Positions 55,065 through 64,000 are shown, numbered from the stretch's first letter. The stretch is 64,000 nucleotides of DNA from Sulfitobacter guttiformis (GCF_003610455.1 NZ_RAQK01000002.1:930001-994000), one strand, 5' to 3'. Notes: a model not told the origin generated them from the sequence alone. Numbers and translations are program-made.

Positions 55065-56312
55065 TCAGCGCTCCAGTCCTGTCAGAGCATCAGCAAACTC
55101 CTGCGGGTCGAAGGCCTGCAAATCGTCAATCTGTTCGCCCACGCCGATTGCATGGATCGGCAGCCCGAATTTATCAGCCAGCGCCACCAGAACACCGCCC
55201 TTTGCGGTGCCGTCAAGCTTGGTCATAACCAGCCCCGACACATCCGAGATTTCCTGAAAAACCTTGACCTGGCCAATCGCGTTCTGCCCCGTTGTGGCAT
55301 CCAGCACCAACAATGTGTTGTGCGGCGCATCGGGGTCTTTTTTGCGGATCACCCGCACGATCTTAGCCAGTTCCTCCATCAGGTCACCGCGGTTCTGCAA
55401 CCGCCCTGCCGTGTCGATCAATAACAAATCAGCCCCGTCCGCTTCGGCCTTGACCATCGCATCATACGCCAGGCTGGCAGGGTCCGACCCTTGAGGCGCG
55501 GTTAGAACCGGCACGCCCGCCCGCTCGCCCCAGACCTGCAACTGTTCGACGGCGGCGGCACGGAATGTATCACCGGCCGCGATGACAACGCTCTTGCCCG
55601 CTGCGCGAAACTGGCTCGCCAACTTGCCGATGGTCGTCGTCTTGCCAGAGCCGTTGACCCCTACGACCAGGACAACCTGCGGAGTCTTTTTATAAAGCGG
55701 CAGCGGCTTTGCCACCGGTTCCATGATCCGCGCAATTTCGTCGCTCATCAGGGTTTTGATCTCGTGCACCGACAGCTTTTTGCCCAGACGCCCTTCGGCC
55801 ATATTTGCGGTGACGCGCAGGGCCGTATCCACTCCCATGTCAGCGGCGATCAGCAATTCTTCAAGCTGCTCCAGCATTTCATCGTCCAGCACGCGGCGCG
55901 CGATTTCCGGCGTCTCATCGCGCCCTAGCAATCGCCCCAATATCCCGCGTGTTGGTGCCGGATCAGGTGCCTGTTCCCGATCTGAGGCGGGAATAACGGG
56001 AGGGAGAGCGGTCTGCGGGCTTTCTGCGATCGGTGCTCCGCGTGGCGCGCGCTGCTCTTCTTCGCGGGCGGCAGTCTCGGCGCGCGCGGCAGTTTCGGCT
56101 TCGGCCGGATCTGTTTCAATAGTGGGTTGCTCACGCTCTGTCAGCGTTTTGGCGTCAGGCACTGCATCCACAGCCTGCGCAGGGGCTTCCATCACCTTGT
56201 CTACGGCAGGCTGCTGCGACGGATCAGCATCACCCACAATTGCCTCCAGCCCCTCATCGATCTTCGAGGAGGAGTTGAACAAACGGTCTTTGAGTTTCTT
56301 GAAAAACGCCAC
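55065..56312 (-). CDS. ftsY: Signal recognition particle receptor FtsY
   Basis: A 415-residue GTPase that docks SRP-bound ribosomes at the membrane. An acidic N-terminal A domain of about 105 residues rich in Glu and Ala is followed by the N domain and the G domain: GVNGSGKTTTIGKLA (G1), DTFRAAAVEQL (G2), DTAGRLQNRGDLMEEL (G3) and TKLDGTAKGG (G4). Start GTG at 56312, with GGAG ten bases upstream, gives MAFFKKLKDRLF, the usual basic beginning. Confidence 0.97.
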   Translation of the reverse strand: MAFFKKLKDRLFNSSSKIDEGLEAIVGDADPSQQPAVDKVMEAPAQAVDAVPDAKTLTEREQPTIETDPAEAETAARAETAAREEEQRAPRGAPIAESPQTALPPVIPASDREQAPDPAPTRGILGRLLGRDETPEIARRVLDDEMLEQLEELLIAADMGVDTALRVTANMAEGRLGKKLSVHEIKTLMSDEIARIMEPVAKPLPLYKKTPQVVLVVGVNGSGKTTTIGKLASQFRAAGKSVVIAAGDTFRAAAVEQLQVWGERAGVPVLTAPQGSDPASLAYDAMVKAEADGADLLLIDTAGRLQNRGDLMEELAKIVRVIRKKDPDAPHNTLLVLDATTGQNAIGQVKVFQEISDVSGLVMTKLDGTAKGGVLVALADKFGLPIHAIGVGEQIDDLQAFDPQEFADALTGLER

Positions 56313-56418
56313 GGGTGAAGATCTCCGGCTTGTAGGACCCCCATGATCTATCGCCTTGGGCCACGGGATGGAAGGGTGCGCGATTGACAAGGCCGCGCAC
56401 AGACCCCACCAACATTCC

Positions 56419-57321
56419 ATGCGATACTTTGCGATCATAGCGGCGGCAGTTTTATCAGCGTTTCTCGCCTCTTCCGCCCATGCCGATCCGCGCGAGGGAC
56501 AGTGTAGTACCGGCAAATGGGGCCATGTCCAATGCATCAGGCCGGCACATTTCGTTTATGATACCTGTAATGCTATTGAGGTTTTCAGCACCAGATACGG
56601 TCTAGACGCGGGTTTTTTTGCCCGCCTGATCTGGCAAGAAAGCCGCTTTGACCCTAACGCTCTGAGCCCCGCAAACGCGCGCGGCATTGCACAATTCATC
56701 CCCTCCACCGCCCTGCTGCGCGGCCTCAAGGACCCTTACAACCCCGCAGACGCATTAGACCACTCAGCGCAATATCTGGCCGAAATGGTCGGAAAATATG
56801 GCAATGAAGGCATGGCAGCAATCGGCTATAACGGCGGGGAGCGGCGGGCCGAGGGATTTCTTGAGGGTAAAGGCCTAGCCTCCGAGACGGTTAATTACGT
56901 ACCCATCATCACGGGTCTATCCGCCGAGCAATGGCGCGACACGCCCCCCAAAGACCATGATTTTCGCCTCGACCCTAAGCTGGCATTTCAAGAAGCCTGC
57001 ACGCAAATGGCGCGCAACCGCCGTCTGACAACGCTCAAACCGGCTGTGCCGCCGCCGCCTGCCCTCAAACCATGGGGCGTGCAGTTGGGTTTCGGCACCT
57101 CAGAGGCGACAGCCATTGCTAAAGTAGCCAGCCTTACACGCACCTGCCGTGCCAAGGTCAGCAGTGAAAAGCTTGACCTTGTGTTCGTGAAAAACCGTGT
57201 TTCCGGCAAAAAAGGCTATTATTTTGCCCGGGTCGGACGAAACAGCCGCGATAACGCAACTGAGCTGTGCACCAGCCTAAAGCGGGAGGGTTGTAATTGC
57301 CTGGTGGTCCAGAACAAATAG
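56419..57321 (+). CDS. Secreted lytic transglycosylase with C-terminal SPOR-like domain
   Basis: A 300-residue exported enzyme that cleaves peptidoglycan between MurNAc and GlcNAc. Signal peptide (MRYFAIIAAAVLSAFLASSAHA), then an SLT domain with catalytic Glu in IWQESRFDPNA, the conserved ARGIAQFIPSTA, and AAIGYNGGERR. The C-terminal 80 residues (WGVQLGFGTSEATAIAKVAS, KGYYFARVGRNS) look like a SPOR domain that binds denuded glycans. Start chosen at 56419 for the signal peptide; the frame is open 21 codons upstream. Confidence 0.92.
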   Translation: MRYFAIIAAAVLSAFLASSAHADPREGQCSTGKWGHVQCIRPAHFVYDTCNAIEVFSTRYGLDAGFFARLIWQESRFDPNALSPANARGIAQFIPSTALLRGLKDPYNPADALDHSAQYLAEMVGKYGNEGMAAIGYNGGERRAEGFLEGKGLASETVNYVPIITGLSAEQWRDTPPKDHDFRLDPKLAFQEACTQMARNRRLTTLKPAVPPPPALKPWGVQLGFGTSEATAIAKVASLTRTCRAKVSSEKLDLVFVKNRVSGKKGYYFARVGRNSRDNATELCTSLKREGCNCLVVQNK

Positions 57322-57350
57322 CCCACCCTGAAAAGGGGCAGACCGGTTGA

Positions 57351-59066
57351 TCAGATCTCGTCGGCGAAGTGCTTCATCGTGAGGCGAATGGGGTTTGGCG
57401 CCGCCTGCCCTAATCCGCAGATCGAGGCATCAACCATCGCCGCCGACAGCTCCTCAAGCAGTCCCTGATCCCAACTGTCCGCTTGCATCAACTGAACCGC
57501 CTTGCCACAGCCGACGCGGCAGGGAGTACACTGTCCACAGCTTTCGTCCTCGAAAAACCGCAGCATATTAAGCGCAGCATCCCGGGCACGGTCTTTGTGG
57601 GACAGGATCACGACGGCTGCAGAGCCTATAAAGCTGCCATGCGGTTGCAGCGTATCGAAATCGAGCGGGATGTCGTTCATCGAGGCAGGTAACAGCCCGG
57701 AAGATGGCCCACCGGGTTGATAGGCCTTGAACTTATGCCCCTGCGCCATGCCGCCCGCCGCCGCGATGATATCCGTAATTGTCGATCCGGCTGGCAGCAG
57801 ATAAATACCCGCCTTTGCAACACGCCCCGACACCGAATAGCTGCGCATACCCTTACGGCCATTGTGCTCAACCGTGGACAGTACTTCCGGCCCCTCGCGG
57901 CAAATCCGCGCGATCCAGTGCAGCGTCTCGATATTATGGACCAGCGTGGGGCGGCCGAAAATGCCGACCTGCGCCACAAATGGAGGACGGTGGCGCGGCA
58001 TACCGCGTTTGCCCTCGATGCTTTCGATCATTGCCGATTCCTCGCCACAGATATAGGCACCAGCCCCGCGTCGCAGTTCGATATAGCCCGCAGGCACCAC
58101 GCCCGCATCCTCCAGCGCCGCAATCTCGGATGCCAAAATGTGCAGCACGGCGGGATATTCGTCGCGCATGTAAATATAAGCGCGCTCTGCCTCGACGGCC
58201 CAGGCAGCGATCAGCATACCCTCCAGAAACAGGTGTGGCACCCGCTCAAGGTAGTAGCGGTCTTTGAATGTCCCCGGCTCGCCCTCGTCGCCGTTAACAG
58301 CCAGATACCGCGGCCCCGCATTATCGCGCACAAATCCCCACTTCTTGCCGGACGGAAACCCCGCGCCGCCAAGACCGCGCAGGCCGGATGCGAGCACTTT
58401 TTCCTGAACCGCTTCCCAATCACCGTCCTTTCGCAGGTCCGCGAGCGTGCCGTAGCCACCACCCGCCGCGTACTCCGCATAAGTTTCATAGGCGGGAATA
58501 TGGGCGTGGGTATTACCTGCAGCAATCGCTGCGTGAACCTTCCGCACCGTCGCATTGTCGATATGCGCATGGCCCAGTTCCAATACCGGCGCGGTATCGC
58601 ACCGCCCCATGCAGGGCGCGCGCAGCACGCGAACCTGCGAGGCGTCCAAACCGTCCTCGAGCGCAGATTTCAGGGCTGCCGCGCCTGCCATCTCGCAGCT
58701 CAGCGAATCGCACACGCGGATGGTAAGCGCAGGCGGCGGTATCTCGCCCTCTTTAACCACATCGAAATGGGCGTAGAATGTTGCTACCTCATAGACTTCT
58801 GCCATGCTCAGGCGCATCTCTTCGGCCAATGCGCGAAGATGGGCGGCGGACAGATGGCCGAACGCGTCCTGAATAAGATGCAAATGCTCGATCAATAGGT
58901 CACGATCGCGGGGCTCTGCGCCCAGCAGATCGCGCACCTCGCCCCATGCCTTATCCTCCAGTTGACGCCCCTTGGTATGGCGCCGCCCCTTGCCAGCACC
59001 TGACTTCCAGACGCCTTTTTCCGGTGATTTCTTGCCGGAACCGTTTTTATCTGAATCGAGTGCCAT
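57351..59066 (-). CDS. NuoE-NuoF fusion, NAD-dependent formate dehydrogenase beta-subunit type
   Basis: A 571-residue protein. After a Lys/Gly-rich N-terminal tail (1-40), a NuoE-like thioredoxin-fold domain carries the [2Fe-2S] cysteines in CDSLSC and PCMGRC. The NuoF-like domain follows with the FMN/NADH loop GLRGLGGAGFPSGKKW, NGDEGEPGTFKDR, ICGEESAMIESIEG, and the [4Fe-4S] ligands ESCGQCTPCRVGCG plus the later SICGLGQ. Size and fusion match the beta subunit of soluble NAD-dependent formate dehydrogenases. Unusually, no alpha subunit lies beside it: the neighbours on both sides are on the other strand. Alternative: an NADH-linked diaphorase for another hydrogenase-like complex. Confidence 0.88.
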   Translation of the reverse strand: MALDSDKNGSGKKSPEKGVWKSGAGKGRRHTKGRQLEDKAWGEVRDLLGAEPRDRDLLIEHLHLIQDAFGHLSAAHLRALAEEMRLSMAEVYEVATFYAHFDVVKEGEIPPPALTIRVCDSLSCEMAGAAALKSALEDGLDASQVRVLRAPCMGRCDTAPVLELGHAHIDNATVRKVHAAIAAGNTHAHIPAYETYAEYAAGGGYGTLADLRKDGDWEAVQEKVLASGLRGLGGAGFPSGKKWGFVRDNAGPRYLAVNGDEGEPGTFKDRYYLERVPHLFLEGMLIAAWAVEAERAYIYMRDEYPAVLHILASEIAALEDAGVVPAGYIELRRGAGAYICGEESAMIESIEGKRGMPRHRPPFVAQVGIFGRPTLVHNIETLHWIARICREGPEVLSTVEHNGRKGMRSYSVSGRVAKAGIYLLPAGSTITDIIAAAGGMAQGHKFKAYQPGGPSSGLLPASMNDIPLDFDTLQPHGSFIGSAAVVILSHKDRARDAALNMLRFFEDESCGQCTPCRVGCGKAVQLMQADSWDQGLLEELSAAMVDASICGLGQAAPNPIRLTMKHFADEI

Positions 59067-59122
59067 GCGAAGTTTCCCTTATTATTTTGCATTGTGTATC
59101 AACTGCGCCCATCGGGGTTGAG

Positions 59123-59233
59123 GTGAAAAGCGACAATTTGGCAGCCCTTTGCGCGGTGCGCGGTGCGGCGCTGATGCGGATCGGAAACCCTGAGGATGCT
59201 CTGGCACTGCTCCACGACTTCTGGCATCTATAG
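59123..59233 (+). CDS. Possible 36-residue peptide upstream of the secreted small protein
   Basis: A GTG-started frame preceded by GGGGTTGAG and ending three bases before the next ATG at 59237. The product NLAALCAVRGAALMRIGNPE, continuing DALALLHDFWHL, looks like a helical, TPR-like repeat and not like random sequence. A TTG about 17 codons upstream is an alternative start. No family recognised; tight spacing suggests coupling to the following gene. Confidence 0.35.
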   Translation: MKSDNLAALCAVRGAALMRIGNPEDALALLHDFWHL

Positions 59234-59236
59234 GTC

Positions 59237-59632
59237 ATGAAATTCCTGACCCTTATACTGTGGGCCCTTTGTGCCCTGCCCGCCGCCGCACAGTCCCAAA
59301 TGACGGCGAAGGAATTCGACGCTTACACCCGCGGGAAAACCCTTTATTACGGAACCGGATCAGAGCCATACGGCGCGGAAATATATCTGCCGGACCGCCG
59401 CGTGCGCTGGTCGTTTCTGGATGGCGAATGCAAAGACGGTGAATGGTACGAGGCCGACGGCCTGATCTGTTTCACCTATGACGACCGTCCCGATCCGCAA
59501 TGCTGGAGTTTTGAGCGCGGCGCAGGCGGATTGATTGCCCGCTTCGAGAACGACCCCGCTATTACCCCCCTCTACGAGGCAAACGAGAGCACCGAAGAGC
59601 TGTTGTGTCTGGGTCCAAAAATCGGGGTATGA
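59237..59632 (+). CDS. Small secreted protein, family A paralogue 1
   Basis: A 131-residue protein with a clear signal peptide (MKFLTLILWALCALPAAAQ). The mature part reads MTAKEFDAYTRGKTLYYG, then RWSFLDGECKDGEWYEADG, ICFTYDDRPDPQCWSFERG and a final LLCLG. It has four cysteines in positions that could form two disulfides. Its order of motifs is repeated in the protein at 62518-62916, so the two are paralogues. Function unknown; periplasmic location is inferred. It is convergent with xseA, three bases apart. Confidence 0.82.
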   Translation: MKFLTLILWALCALPAAAQSQMTAKEFDAYTRGKTLYYGTGSEPYGAEIYLPDRRVRWSFLDGECKDGEWYEADGLICFTYDDRPDPQCWSFERGAGGLIARFENDPAITPLYEANESTEELLCLGPKIGV

Positions 59633-59634
59633 TC

Positions 59635-61128
59635 TCAGGGCTTTACGGTAATTCTGCCATCCTTGAACTGGACCTCAAGCAGTGTCTCGGCCGCAGCGAT
59701 CTGCGCGCTGGTAATAATCTGGTCGCCGCTGCGCACCACGGCAAAACCACGTTCCAGCGTCGCCTCATAGCCTAGTGTTTTGCGCAAGCGCTCGGCTGCT
59801 GTGATCTGGTTTCGCCAGTCGCGCAGCTGTCTTTGTGCGGCCTCTTGCATCGCATGCGTGGCGCGATCGAGACGCGCAGCCTGCAAATTCCGCTCGCGCT
59901 CCAGCGCGGGAACGAGGCGGCGAGACAGACGTTGCAAGCGTTGGTCGTCATTTGCAAGTTTGCTGCGCAACGCCGCAGGGCGCAGGCCACCCCCCAAATC
60001 GGACAACCTGATCTTGCGCCGTTGGACCCCAGCCATCAGCGCAGGATCAAGCCGTGTAGCAGCCCGCTCCAATCTCAGCGCGGGCCCCTCGGTCAGACCG
60101 GCCGCACGCAAAAGTCTGTCACCCGCCCGGTCCAGACGCTGGCGCGGAGTATCAAGCAGGGTGTCGGCACGGGGCAAGGCGCGCGACATATCGCGCAGCC
60201 GCTGACCGCGCTGGATCAGCCCTTGTGACAAGGCGCGACTCATCCGGGCATGTTGCTGGTCGAGATATGCCATCAATTCGTGGCGCACCGGCACCGCAAG
60301 TTCGGCGGCTGCAGTTGGCGTAGGCGCGCGCATGTCGGAGGCATAGTCGATCAGCGTTGTGTCAGTCTCATGGCCCACTGCGGAAATCAGCGGAATGACA
60401 GAAGCTGCAGCTGCCCTTACGACCGATTCCTCATTAAACCCCCACAGGTCCTCGACCGATCCGCCGCCACGCGCCACGATGATAAGGTCGGGTCGCGGCA
60501 GCGCACCGCCGGGGGTCAGACGGTTGAACCCTTCAATTGCGCGGGTCACTTCGGGCGCGCATTTCGCCCCTTGTACGGCGACAGGCCAGATCAGCACCTT
60601 ACGCGGAAACCGGTCGCGCAAACGGTGCAAAATATCGCGGATAACGGCGCCCGAAGGCGAGGTCACGACGCCAATAATATCGGGCAGATAGGGTAGTGCC
60701 TGTTTGCGCTCTGCGTCAAACAGCCCCTCGGCGGCCAGCGCGGCCTTGCGCTTTTCCAGCACTGCCATGAGGGCGCCCATGCCTGCGGGCTGGATATCCT
60801 CGATGATGATCTGGTATTTCGACTGACCGGGGAAGGTGGTGATCCGGCCCGTCGCGATCACCTCCATGCCTTCCTCCGGCATGGTGGCCAGTTTCGCGGC
60901 GACCCCTTTCCAGATGATCCCCGCCATCACCGCCTTGTCGTCCTTGAGATCCAGATAAACATGGCCCGAGCGCGGAAGGCTCACGCGCCCCACCTCGGCG
61001 CGCACACGGACGTGGCCGAATTCGTTTTCAATAACCCGCTTTATCGCGCCCGAAAGCTCGCCCACCGTATATTCGGGACTGTTGCCCGCAGCGGGAGCAT
61101 CCTCTGGGCCGTCATCGAACAGATCCAT
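59635..61128 (-). CDS. xseA: Exodeoxyribonuclease VII large subunit
   Basis: A 497-residue subunit of the single-strand exonuclease that trims mismatch repair intermediates. The N-terminal OB fold (YTVGELSGAIKRVIENEFG, VRAEVGRVSLPRSGHVYLDL) is followed by the catalytic region (VVTSPSGAVIRDILHRLRDR, IIVARGGGSVEDLWGFNEE, ISAVGHETDTTLIDYASDMR) and a long coiled coil (about 290-440). The C-terminal RGFAVV and FKDGRITV complete the family pattern. ATG at 61128 (MDLFDD) is the usual start. Confidence 0.96.
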   Translation of the reverse strand: MDLFDDGPEDAPAAGNSPEYTVGELSGAIKRVIENEFGHVRVRAEVGRVSLPRSGHVYLDLKDDKAVMAGIIWKGVAAKLATMPEEGMEVIATGRITTFPGQSKYQIIIEDIQPAGMGALMAVLEKRKAALAAEGLFDAERKQALPYLPDIIGVVTSPSGAVIRDILHRLRDRFPRKVLIWPVAVQGAKCAPEVTRAIEGFNRLTPGGALPRPDLIIVARGGGSVEDLWGFNEESVVRAAAASVIPLISAVGHETDTTLIDYASDMRAPTPTAAAELAVPVRHELMAYLDQQHARMSRALSQGLIQRGQRLRDMSRALPRADTLLDTPRQRLDRAGDRLLRAAGLTEGPALRLERAATRLDPALMAGVQRRKIRLSDLGGGLRPAALRSKLANDDQRLQRLSRRLVPALERERNLQAARLDRATHAMQEAAQRQLRDWRNQITAAERLRKTLGYEATLERGFAVVRSGDQIITSAQIAAAETLLEVQFKDGRITVKP

Positions 61129-61199
61129 ACTTGCGTCCTTGTGCAAATCACTCGCGCATCCTAAAACGCCGGACATCAAGTTCCAAGGGAGTGCACGCC

Positions 61200-62465
61200 A
61201 TGAATATTCTGATCCTCGGGAGCGGCGGCCGCGAGCACAGCCTGGCATGGGCTGTGCTGCAAAATCCAAAATGCGACAAACTTATCGTTGCTCCGGGCAA
61301 TGCAGGCATCGCGCAGATCGCAGATTGCGCCACGATTGACATCGAAGACGGCGGTACGGTCGTCGAATTTGCCGCACGCAATAACGTCGATTTTGTAATC
61401 GTCGGCCCCGAGGCACCCTTGGCCGCCGGCGTGGCCGACCGCCTACGCGAGGCAGGTGTTCTGGTGTTTGGCCCCTCTCAAGCGGCCGCAGCACTCGAAG
61501 CTTCAAAGGCCTTTACCAAGGAGATTTGCGCCGCATGTAATGCACCCACTGCCGCTTATGGCCATTTCACCAATGCCGCCGCCGCCAAAGATTACGTGAC
61601 CGCACACGGCGCACCAATCGTGGTCAAGGCCGACGGGCTGGCCGCAGGCAAAGGCGTGATTATTGCGCAGACGGTAGCAGAGGCAGAGGCCGCCATTGAC
61701 GACATGTTCGGCGGCAGTTTTGGCGCAGCAGGTGCCAAGGTGGTCATCGAAGAATTCATGACCGGAGAAGAGGCGTCTTTCTTTATTCTGTGTGACGGCG
61801 AAAACGTCCTTCCAATAGGCACGGCGCAGGATCACAAACGTGTGGGCGATGGCGATACCGGACCCAACACCGGAGGCATGGGCGCCTACTCACCCGCTCC
61901 AGTCCTGTCTGACGCAATTGCCGAGCGCGCTATGGCGGAAATCATCCGTCCTTGCATGGCCGAAATGGCGAAGCGCGGCATGCCCTATCAGGGCATCCTT
62001 TATGCCGGTCTGATGATCGAAGACGGCGCACCGCGACTGGTGGAATACAATGTCCGCTTCGGCGATCCAGAATGTCAGGTGCTGATGATGCGCCTCGGCG
62101 CACAAGCGCTGGATCTGATGCATGCCGCTGCCGAAGGGCGGCTGGCCGATATGCGGGTGAACTGGGCCGATGATCACGCGCTGACAGTAGTGATGGCGGC
62201 CCAAGGGTATCCTGCGGCCTATGTGAAAGGGACCCAGATCGGCGGGCTCGACACGCTGTCCGAAGATAGCAGCCATATGGTGTTCCACGCAGGCACAGCA
62301 GAGCAGGATGGCAAAATTATTGCCGTTGGTGGCCGCGTCCTCACGGTTACGGCACGCGGCGCAACGCTCGCGCAAGCGCGAAAGCAGGCATATGCAATGG
62401 TGGACGCAATAGAGTGGCCGCAAGGATTTTGCCGCAGAGATATTGGATGGCGCGCCCTCGACTGA
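61200..62465 (+). CDS. purD: Phosphoribosylamine-glycine ligase PurD
   Basis: A 421-residue ATP-grasp ligase, second step of purine synthesis. Seen are MNILILGSGGREHSLAW, IVGPEAPLAAGV, the ATP-grasp KADGLAAGKGVIIA and EEFMTGEEASFF, and the metal-binding NVRFGDPECQ. The ATG at 61200 is the family start; the frame is open 23 codons upstream. It is divergent from xseA across 71 bases, a common pair in alphaproteobacteria. Confidence 0.97.
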   Translation: MNILILGSGGREHSLAWAVLQNPKCDKLIVAPGNAGIAQIADCATIDIEDGGTVVEFAARNNVDFVIVGPEAPLAAGVADRLREAGVLVFGPSQAAAALEASKAFTKEICAACNAPTAAYGHFTNAAAAKDYVTAHGAPIVVKADGLAAGKGVIIAQTVAEAEAAIDDMFGGSFGAAGAKVVIEEFMTGEEASFFILCDGENVLPIGTAQDHKRVGDGDTGPNTGGMGAYSPAPVLSDAIAERAMAEIIRPCMAEMAKRGMPYQGILYAGLMIEDGAPRLVEYNVRFGDPECQVLMMRLGAQALDLMHAAAEGRLADMRVNWADDHALTVVMAAQGYPAAYVKGTQIGGLDTLSEDSSHMVFHAGTAEQDGKIIAVGGRVLTVTARGATLAQARKQAYAMVDAIEWPQGFCRRDIGWRALD

Positions 62466-62517
62466 GGCATCGCCATCCAAGCCATAAGCATCTTAGTACA
62501 TCGGGGTTGAGCAGTGC

Positions 62518-62916
62518 TCAGGAGACTGGCGCGCCCTCGCAAATCACCGGCTTGTCGCTGATGTCGCTGATGCGTTGAACTTCTCTGCTGCCCTGTGACA
62601 TCACCAATAGGGTGCCGTCATCCATAAACGGGATCCAGCAGTTATTTGGGTCTGGCGCGTCCTCGTAGAGAAAGCACAAATGCGGGCCGCGCAGCTCTAT
62701 CCGTCCGTAGGTGCAACGACCTGTTTCATCCGCCCAGACGGATAAATCATGGCGCAAGAATTGCTCGACCCCCACCAGATTTTCCGACCCGACGCTGGTG
62801 AAGCTAAGTGTGCGGTTGACTGCGAGGTCCAAAAAATCTTGCGGTGTCATTTGCTCCTGTGCGCACGCAGGTGTGCCGCATGAAGCAGCAAGGATCAGCG
62901 CGATCGCATTTCTCAT
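62518..62916 (-). CDS. Small secreted protein, family A paralogue 2
   Basis: A 132-residue protein with a signal peptide (MRNAIALILAASCGTPACAQ). The mature part repeats the order seen in the protein at 59237: MTPQDFLDLAVNRTLSF, then LSVWADETGRCTYGRIEL, LCFLYEDAPDPNNCWIPF and a late VICEG. The shared CF/LCF-Y-D/E-D-x-PDP-x-CW core makes them paralogues. Its ATG overlaps the stop of the VCBS protein by one base (TAATG), so it is the third gene of the ferredoxin-VCBS-family A operon. Function unknown. Confidence 0.8.
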   Translation of the reverse strand: MRNAIALILAASCGTPACAQEQMTPQDFLDLAVNRTLSFTSVGSENLVGVEQFLRHDLSVWADETGRCTYGRIELRGPHLCFLYEDAPDPNNCWIPFMDDGTLLVMSQGSREVQRISDISDKPVICEGAPVS

Positions 62917-63679
62917 TAACACGCAAGGGCCGCCGCAAAGCTGGCACGGTCATTATGCGGACCGATGTCATGCGCCACAAGCGTGCCAGCCGTGAGCGAA
63001 ACCGCCATCAGCCGCTGCCAATCGGCACTGGCCACGATCATCTCGGGGCCTGCACCGCAATCCCGCAAACCACCAGCAATATCGCGCTCCCCGATCCGGT
63101 GGTTTGTCACGCCTTCAAGCGCTGCAATTTCGGCAAGCTGTCCGTTTTCATAACGCCAGACGCGCAAAATTTTGGCCAGATGCGGACGATCCACATAGGC
63201 AATCTCGACAGCGCCATCCCCGTCCATATCCGCAACCGCAACCGGCGCAAGCCAGCGGTTGCGCGTTCCGATGTAAGGCGTGGCTGCCACTAGACCGGAG
63301 GCATTGTAAATCGCCAGCCGCGCTCCTTGATCTTGGTGCGCCTCGACAACGACCACTTCTGCCCGGCCGTCTCCGTCGACATCTACCACACGCGGTTCGG
63401 TATCCTCGAACACCCGCGTCATGGGAAGGCGCAGCACGCGGCGCGAAGCAGCTCCCGCCAACTCCAACTCCAGCGCGCCATGCTCGATTGCGTCGCCTAG
63501 AATACCGTGGGCATAGCGTGTTGTAGGCTCGGTGTAGCGGGCACTGACGATCGTCCCGTCATCGCCAGCCCCCGATAGGGGCAGCGCAAAAGACGTGAGC
63601 ACAGCGCATAACGCCATCGTGGAACAGCTGGCACGCGCTGTCCCCTTGCGGAACGCTAGCCGCCGTGCCCCTTGTCGCA

Positions 63680-63680
<1 letters not shown>
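62916..63680 (-). CDS. Secreted VCBS/FG-GAP-repeat protein
   Basis: A 254-residue exported protein. The N-terminus is basic and then hydrophobic (MALCAVLTSFALPLSGAG), an acceptable signal peptide. Two calcium-binding type repeats are visible, VVDVDGDGRAEVVVVEAH and VAVADMDGDGAVEIAYVD, typical of beta-propeller FG-GAP/VCBS blades. The ATG at 63680 overlaps the ferredoxin stop (TGATG). Role unknown; an extracytoplasmic binding protein is likely. Confidence 0.85.

Positions 63681-64000
<320 letters not shown>

Noticed and set aside
57717..58898. 393-codon plus-strand frame overlapping the NuoE-NuoF fusion gene
   Set aside because: Antisense shadow, Arg/His/Cys-rich, without domains; the minus-strand gene carries every cluster ligand.

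Overview
The window reads as a 64 kb chromosomal segment of a Roseobacter-group alphaproteobacterium (Rhodobacteraceae). The evidence is the gene set and order: a 5-aminolevulinate synthase of the succinyl-CoA/glycine type, ctaD followed by a DUF2244 gene, glyQ-glyS followed by pyruvate phosphate dikinase, a folB-folP-glmM operon, a DUF1127 gene, FolE2, and a LuxI-type autoinducer synthase. No species is claimed. Coding density is high, many genes overlap by 1-4 bases, and the only clearly accessory stretch is about 5.85-10.66 kb.

Layout. 1-3.2 kb: the N-terminal part of an outer-membrane TamA-like protein and an FAD monooxygenase. 3.5-5.85 kb: a complete queC-queD-queE-queF operon for preQ0/preQ1 synthesis, preceded by a very good candidate preQ1-I riboswitch. 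5.85-10.7 kb: gene-poor stretch with a stand-alone LuxI-family gene, a single-domain response regulator, three decayed mobile-element-type genes (several frameshifts and stops) and a tRNA-Leu(GAG). 10.7-19.7 kb: lipB, a histidine kinase/response regulator pair, ctaD, DUF2244, GatB/YqeY, carA, and a membrane glycosyltransferase with an N-terminal MshEN-type domain behind a 12-bp inverted repeat. 19.7-28.7 kb: GntR regulator, HAD nucleotidase, UbiH-type hydroxylase, ispG, a RodZ-like protein, hemA, an M20 peptidase and a fasciclin protein. 28.7-33.4 kb: a class V aminotransferase, two overlapping Lrp/AsnC regulators divergent from ilvC, a 56-aa membrane protein and an EamA exporter. 33.5-44.3 kb: glmM-folP-folB, a cell-wall hydrolase, ppdK, glyS, two small genes and glyQ. 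44.5-52.5 kb: a secreted peptidoglycan-binding pseudo-protease, a frameshifted TPP enzyme overlapping trkH, DUF1127, folE2 and metZ. 52.9-64 kb: a GST, ftsY-EamA-yciB, a lytic transglycosylase, an orphan NuoE-NuoF type (formate dehydrogenase beta) fusion, xseA, purD, two paralogous small secreted proteins, a VCBS-repeat protein and a 2Fe-2S ferredoxin cut by the window end.

How the genes work together. Pterin chemistry recurs: FolE2 would make dihydroneopterin triphosphate, used both by QueD (queuosine branch) and by FolB/FolP (folate branch). Envelope functions are also frequent (TamA, glycosyltransferase, GlmM, SleB-type hydrolase, lytic transglycosylase, RodZ, FtsY, YciB).

Most interesting points: the preQ1-I riboswitch, the MshEN-glycosyltransferase fusion with an inverted repeat touching its ribosome binding site, a FolB protein fused to what looks like a degenerate amino-acid-kinase domain, the decayed trio at the tRNA-Leu 3' end, a one-base homopolymer frameshift in the TPP enzyme, and the orphan formate dehydrogenase beta-like gene. 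All functions come from reading the translations; no database search was run.
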